46,225 bases of DNA, taken from the NCBI GenBank assembly GCA_017542695.1, contig JAFXWT010000103.1:1-46225 (forward strand), written 5' to 3'. Below, one piece after another: positions 43,442-46,225 of this stretch; within the stretch, counting starts at the first letter, position 1; each line of letters opens with the position of its first letter. Origin of the DNA: Clostridia bacterium (GTDB lineage Bacteria; Bacillota_A; Clostridia; Oscillospirales; CAG-272). Under the pieces are notes generated by a model. It had not been told where the DNA came from and made no database searches. It saw only the letters and a program-made list of their open reading frames with translations. The position numbers were made by a program, and so were the translations under genes.

Positions 43442-45016
43442 ATGAAAAATTTAATTAAGATCCTGACGATCTTTTTTGTGGTCGTTCTTCTCTTCGGTAT
43501 TTTTTCGAATTCTGTTTTCGCGGGTTCATCTTCCGCAACTGCGACACGTGGTTCCTTTGACGGTGAAATAAGTTTTCTTTTTAATAATAACGTTTGGGGG
43601 GATGCGATTTCACTTTCGAGCGATACACAATTTGTCGTTAAGCAAGTAGGTAGCGAGGTTCGTGTCGGTATTGGGTCGTCAAGCTCATTTACGACTTATC
43701 AGTCATTTCCTTTTGACTCAAATATTACGTATAAATACTCTCTTTTTGATGATGTTTCTGGCGAATATTTAGGTCAAGACATCCCCATTTTGTCGGGCGG
43801 TACCTCATATACATCTATTTCGGGGTCTGGGTTTTATATCGTCGAAATTGTAACATCTTCTAACGTGTCGCTTTATTCGATTTCGTTTAATTCTAACGGC
43901 GGCAGTGCAATTCCTACACTTAATAATCGTAATATGATCCCTACTGCAATTCAAAGCCATCCGGATTTTATTCCGACAAAGTCGGGATTTACATTTGACG
44001 GTTGGTATATGGATAGTGCGCTTACTACGATTGCGATTGGTGGATCCGCTTTATCTTTTAACATAACGCTCTACGCAAAGTGGACTTCTGTTCAATCGAC
44101 TCCGTCGACCGTCGATGTTACTTATGTAATATATGATAATCCTCTTTCTTCCGGTTCTTCACCGTCTCAGCATACCGAGACCTTTAATTATGGAGATCCT
44201 ATTTCATCAGTATATGATTGGTCAGCTTCTTCTATAGACAATTATTACGTTGACGGATGGTATACTGATACTACGTACACGAATAGATACAGCTCGTCTG
44301 ACACTACACCTTTGACGTCTGATCTTACCGTTTACGGTCATTATATAAATGGCGGATCTTCTACTCCGTCGACTGTCAATGTTACATTCATTCTCGCCGA
44401 TATTCCGTCCGGAGCGCCTTATTCATCTTCATCTACGTATACATACGACTACGGCGATAGCGCTACAGTAATATATGATTATACTCCCGGCGAAAGCGGT
44501 TTTGATGGATGGTACTATAATAGCAATTATACAAACAAGGTCGGCGGTGTCGGTGATACTACGACTCTGACGTCTGATCTCACTGTTTACGGTCGTTTTG
44601 TTTATGTCCCGCCGACGTATACAATTTCGTTTGAGTCGAACGGTGGATCTTCTGTTTATGCTCTTTCCGGTCAAACTACGATCCCGTCGCAGCTTCCCGT
44701 TTCCACTCGGTATGGATATATTTTCCTCGGTTGGTATACAGACGAAGAGCTGCAGGATCCTGTTGTTCCCGGCGCGACGCTTTCTCGTAATATAACGCTG
44801 TATGCAGGTTGGCAGTTTGTTCCCGGAACGGATATTTATGTTGATCCAGGCAACAGCTTGCGCGGAATGTTTACCGGACTTACGGAAAGCTTGCTCACGG
44901 CGTGGCTCACGATCAGCTCACAAGTCGGTTTCGGCGGTATTACGCTTCTTTCGGTTACCACGACTGTCCTCGTTGTGCTGCTAATCTATTTTGTTATAAA
45001 AGTGATAAAGGGGTGA
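43442..45016 (+). CDS. Secreted, C-terminally anchored protein with InlB-type repeats, likely adsorption protein
   Basis: A 524-residue protein with signal peptide (1-27, ending SNSVFA), a beta-rich N-terminal domain, four Listeria-Bacteroides/InlB B-type repeats (e.g. ISFNSNGGSAIP...FDGWYMDS...NITLYAKW; GYIFLGWYTDEEL...NITLYAGW), a short linker and one C-terminal membrane helix (VTTTVLVVLLIYFVIKVIKG). This layout, a signal peptide, exposed modules and a terminal anchor, fits pIII-type adsorption proteins, placed where gene III would be. The repeats are typical of Gram-positive surface adhesins, so they probably recognise the host surface. The middle two repeats are closely related, pointing to internal duplication. 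Confidence 0.7.
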   Translation: MKNLIKILTIFFVVVLLFGIFSNSVFAGSSSATATRGSFDGEISFLFNNNVWGDAISLSSDTQFVVKQVGSEVRVGIGSSSSFTTYQSFPFDSNITYKYSLFDDVSGEYLGQDIPILSGGTSYTSISGSGFYIVEIVTSSNVSLYSISFNSNGGSAIPTLNNRNMIPTAIQSHPDFIPTKSGFTFDGWYMDSALTTIAIGGSALSFNITLYAKWTSVQSTPSTVDVTYVIYDNPLSSGSSPSQHTETFNYGDPISSVYDWSASSIDNYYVDGWYTDTTYTNRYSSSDTTPLTSDLTVYGHYINGGSSTPSTVNVTFILADIPSGAPYSSSSTYTYDYGDSATVIYDYTPGESGFDGWYYNSNYTNKVGGVGDTTTLTSDLTVYGRFVYVPPTYTISFESNGGSSVYALSGQTTIPSQLPVSTRYGYIFLGWYTDEELQDPVVPGATLSRNITLYAGWQFVPGTDIYVDPGNSLRGMFTGLTESLLTAWLTISSQVGFGGITLLSVTTTVLVVLLIYFVIKVIKG

Positions 45017-45020
45017 TGAT

Positions 45021-45770
45021 ATGAAGAAATACTCTCAATCTAATAATTTGCCTAGTACTGAACTTAAAAAGCCGAAGATCGATCACAAAATGCTTAATAA
45101 AGAAGGACAGCGACACCGTGCGGCGCGACATAGAGCCGTATGGCTCTTGTCGCGAGGTGTCGCTGTGATAGTAATCTTTGCTTTGTTACTTTTTATTACA
45201 AATTTTGTGAGTTTACAGGCGTTGGGGAGTTATCATTTTTCTTCGGTTCTATCCGGTGCATCTTATGATGGAAGTGATATTATTCTTACATCTTATCGTT
45301 TTGATGATTCGAATGGTCTTTTTTCCATTTTGGAACGTGGTTTCGGTCGAATTGCTGATTTTGGTGATTTCATTTCTTCATCTTTTGGAAGGGTTTTGGG
45401 TCTATCATCTTGCGTTTATTTTCTTTATTCGAGTTTAGATTCATCTGTTGATCGAATTCCTCTTGATCGTCAATTTATTATTGCTGAGCCTGTTTCTTCT
45501 TCTCTTTTTGATGCAGGTCGGTTTTATGAGGTTTTTTATTCTACTCTTCCTGATGTTGTTTATTTTCAAGAAGTGCATTTTTCAGGCCCTGAACATTTAC
45601 ATAACATTGCTTTGTTTGATGTTAATAAAAATGAACTCTATACTTTTTCATCTACTTATTCCTCAACTTTTGAACCTTTTATTCTTTTTCCGTCGTATCC
45701 CAAGGCAATCCGTGCCGGTTATCTTTGGCTTGATGATTATTCAAGTCAGTCTTTGGTCCCCATTTCTTAA
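45021..45770 (+). CDS. Single-pass membrane protein of the prophage
   Basis: A 249-residue protein with a basic N-terminus (RHRAARHRAVWLLSRG), one membrane helix (about 46-66, VAVIVIFALLLFITNFV) and an external domain rich in Ser, Phe and Tyr. AAGGGGTGATGAT precedes ATG 45021, 4 bases after the previous stop. No family is recognised; in inoviruses this position often holds pVI-like or accessory virion proteins. The basic segment is encoded by a very stable 58-base hairpin (45108-45165), so the RNA or ssDNA structure may be the reason for that stretch. Confidence 0.6.
   Translation: MKKYSQSNNLPSTELKKPKIDHKMLNKEGQRHRAARHRAVWLLSRGVAVIVIFALLLFITNFVSLQALGSYHFSSVLSGASYDGSDIILTSYRFDDSNGLFSILERGFGRIADFGDFISSSFGRVLGLSSCVYFLYSSLDSSVDRIPLDRQFIIAEPVSSSLFDAGRFYEVFYSTLPDVVYFQEVHFSGPEHLHNIALFDVNKNELYTFSSTYSSTFEPFILFPSYPKAIRAGYLWLDDYSSQSLVPIS
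45108..45165 (+). other. 58-base hairpin inside a coding region, candidate packaging signal
   Basis: Outer stem CAGCGACACC / GGTGTCGCTG (10 bp), a small internal loop (6 and 1 bases), then CGCGACATAGAGCC / GGCTCTTGTCGCG (13 bp with one bulged T) and tetraloop GTAT: 23 base pairs in all. No T-run follows. In filamentous phages a single long hairpin of the viral strand directs packaging. Confidence 0.6.
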
Positions 45771-45858
45771 TAATATCTGTAATTTTTCCATAAATTGAAA
45801 GTTGTGTTATCATTATCATTGTTAATATTCCGATTATTATCCATGCTAATATTTCCAT
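45679..45858 (-). CDS. Possible 59-residue membrane peptide on the opposite strand
   Basis: A minus-strand frame starts MEILAWIIIGILTMIMITQL with a GGAAATTAAAAA site before ATG 45858 and ends in a hydrophilic tail (DTTEKE). It overlaps the end of the 249-residue gene by about 90 bases. A single N-terminal membrane helix and a usable ribosome binding site argue for it; the lack of a clear promoter and the AT-rich setting argue against. It is the only content proposed for 45771-45890. Confidence 0.3.
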   Translation of the reverse strand: MEILAWIIIGILTMIMITQLSIYGKITDIIKKWGPKTDLNNHQAKDNRHGLPWDTTEKE

Positions 45859-45890
45859 TTTTTAATTTCCTTTCTTTTACTTAAAAAAAT

Positions 45891-45978
45891 GCGGCAGTAG
45901 CTTAATGGAAAAGCTTCGTCATAAAATCCGTATAGACGCGAAACGGGATTGTTGTCAGTTCGAATCTGACCTGCCGTA
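45891..45978 (+). tRNA. tRNA-like element with an aberrant anticodon arm
   Basis: Acceptor arms GCGGCAG and CTGCCGT pair (last pair G-U) with discriminator A. The D-arm is TAGCTTAATGGAAAAGC with the conserved GG, and the T-arm is GTCAG TTCGAAT CTGAC, both textbook. Between D- and T-arms are 39 bases, the size of a class II (Leu/Ser) tRNA, but no 5-bp stem with a 7-base loop can be drawn; the best is CGTC/GACG with a 14-base loop. No CCA is encoded. It may be a degenerate tRNA-Leu-like gene or a tRNA mimic. No anticodon can be assigned. Confidence 0.5.
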
Positions 45979-46010
45979 TTTTAATTATATCATGAAAAGA
46001 GGTGTTGTCA

Positions 46011-46225
46011 ATGCTTTCAGAGTATTTGAGTTTTTTTAGAATAATTTTATTCATTGCTTCTGCAGCGCTTTTTGTGTATACTTTGATACAGTGGTTCCAT
46101 CGGAAGCGTCCGAACCGTGATGTTGTGCAGTGTCGTACCGGAACAGTCGGAGCTGGGAAGACGTTTCTCGATGTTCACGATCTGATCTTCACGTATAAGC
46201 GCTGCCTTAAGGCGTACCGTCGCCG
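46011..46225 (+). CDS. Zot/pI-type phage assembly ATPase, N-terminal part
   Basis: The first 71 residues of a protein cut by the window edge. One membrane helix (about 8-26, FFRIILFIASAALFVYTLI) is followed by the Walker A loop RTGTVGAGKTFLDVHDLIF. This matches the zonular occludens toxin/pI family, inner-membrane ATPases that drive filamentous phage extrusion. In M13 pI the helix is C-terminal to the ATPase; here it precedes it. AGAGGTG lies 7 bases before ATG 46011. It is the key marker for inovirus identity. Confidence 0.8.
   Translation, partial: MLSEYLSFFRIILFIASAALFVYTLIQWFHRKRPNRDVVQCRTGTVGAGKTFLDVHDLIFTYKRCLKAYRR

Larger units (their letters stand above)
40990..46225 (+). mobile_element. 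Filamentous phage (inovirus) prophage, left part
   Basis: Seven or more plus-strand genes follow the inovirus order: replication protein, small membrane protein, ssDNA-binding protein, coat-like peptide, terminator, membrane protein, secreted anchored adsorption-type protein, membrane protein, Zot/pI. Codon use shifts to T-ending codons (GTT, CTT, GAT) from the first phage gene. The left edge lies between 40990 and 41128; the right edge is outside the window. No integrase or transposase is visible in this part. I saw no convincing dif site, but the junction could still be of the Xer type. Confidence 0.8.

Overview
The window reads as a chromosomal segment of a Gram-positive, low-to-medium GC Clostridia-type bacterium (Bacillota). 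Supporting signs are strong AGGAGG-type ribosome binding sites, TTG and GTG starts, many TTGACA-17-TATAAT promoters, a SpoIIE-type phosphatase and STAS protein, an AbrB/SpoVT-fold regulator, an L10 leader, a CIRCE-controlled groESL, and a tig-clpP-clpX cluster. Host genes favour C/G-ending codons. I cannot name the genus.

Layout. 1-4515: a minus-strand signalling operon with an HTH remnant, a frameshifted membrane gene, a SpoIIE-type phosphatase, a 35-codon gene, an FGGY sugar kinase, a STAS antagonist and the first codons of a HAD phosphatase. 4.7-6.5 kb: an HD-GYP phosphodiesterase beside a decayed GGDEF remnant. 6.6-15.1 kb: an amine-oxidase-fold FAD enzyme, an M6 peptidase, a palindromic repeat array, an ADP-ribosylglycohydrolase, prfC, a mannonate-oxidoreductase-like SDR, a HAD phosphatase, a phosphopantetheinyl transferase, and a DUF559 nuclease gene bracketed by inverted copies of the same repeat family. 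15.1-17.6 kb: a probable structured RNA with its own promoter and terminator ahead of a small membrane protein, then an AbrB/ABC transporter operon. 17.7-27.7 kb: argS, yebC, a phosphohexomutase, a GNAT, an HtrA protease, a zinc-ribbon protein, an OGG-type glycosylase, a DUF6062 protein and pfkA. 27.7-32.8 kb: a small XRE regulator, rplJL with its attenuated leader, a DUF1295 membrane enzyme, a two-gene minimal SUF system (SmsC/SmsB type) and a leucine-rich-repeat protein. 32.8-33.9 kb: a LexA-like S24 repressor divergent from a 62-residue gene whose promoter carries two matching operators. 34.0-40.9 kb: groESL, an AGCS symporter and tig-clpP-clpX.

From about 40,990 to the right edge composition changes to T-ending codons, and the gene order is that of a filamentous phage (inovirus) integrated next to the tig promoter: a Rep_trans-type replication protein, a small membrane protein, a pV-like ssDNA-binding protein, a coat-protein-like membrane peptide followed by a strong terminator, another membrane protein, a secreted C-terminally anchored protein with InlB-type repeats (the likely adsorption protein), a further membrane protein containing a 58-base hairpin, a tRNA-like element, and the start of a Zot/pI ATPase cut by the window edge. 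This prophage is the most interesting region. Next come the DUF559-repeat element, the structured RNA near 15.6 kb and the LexA-like divergon.
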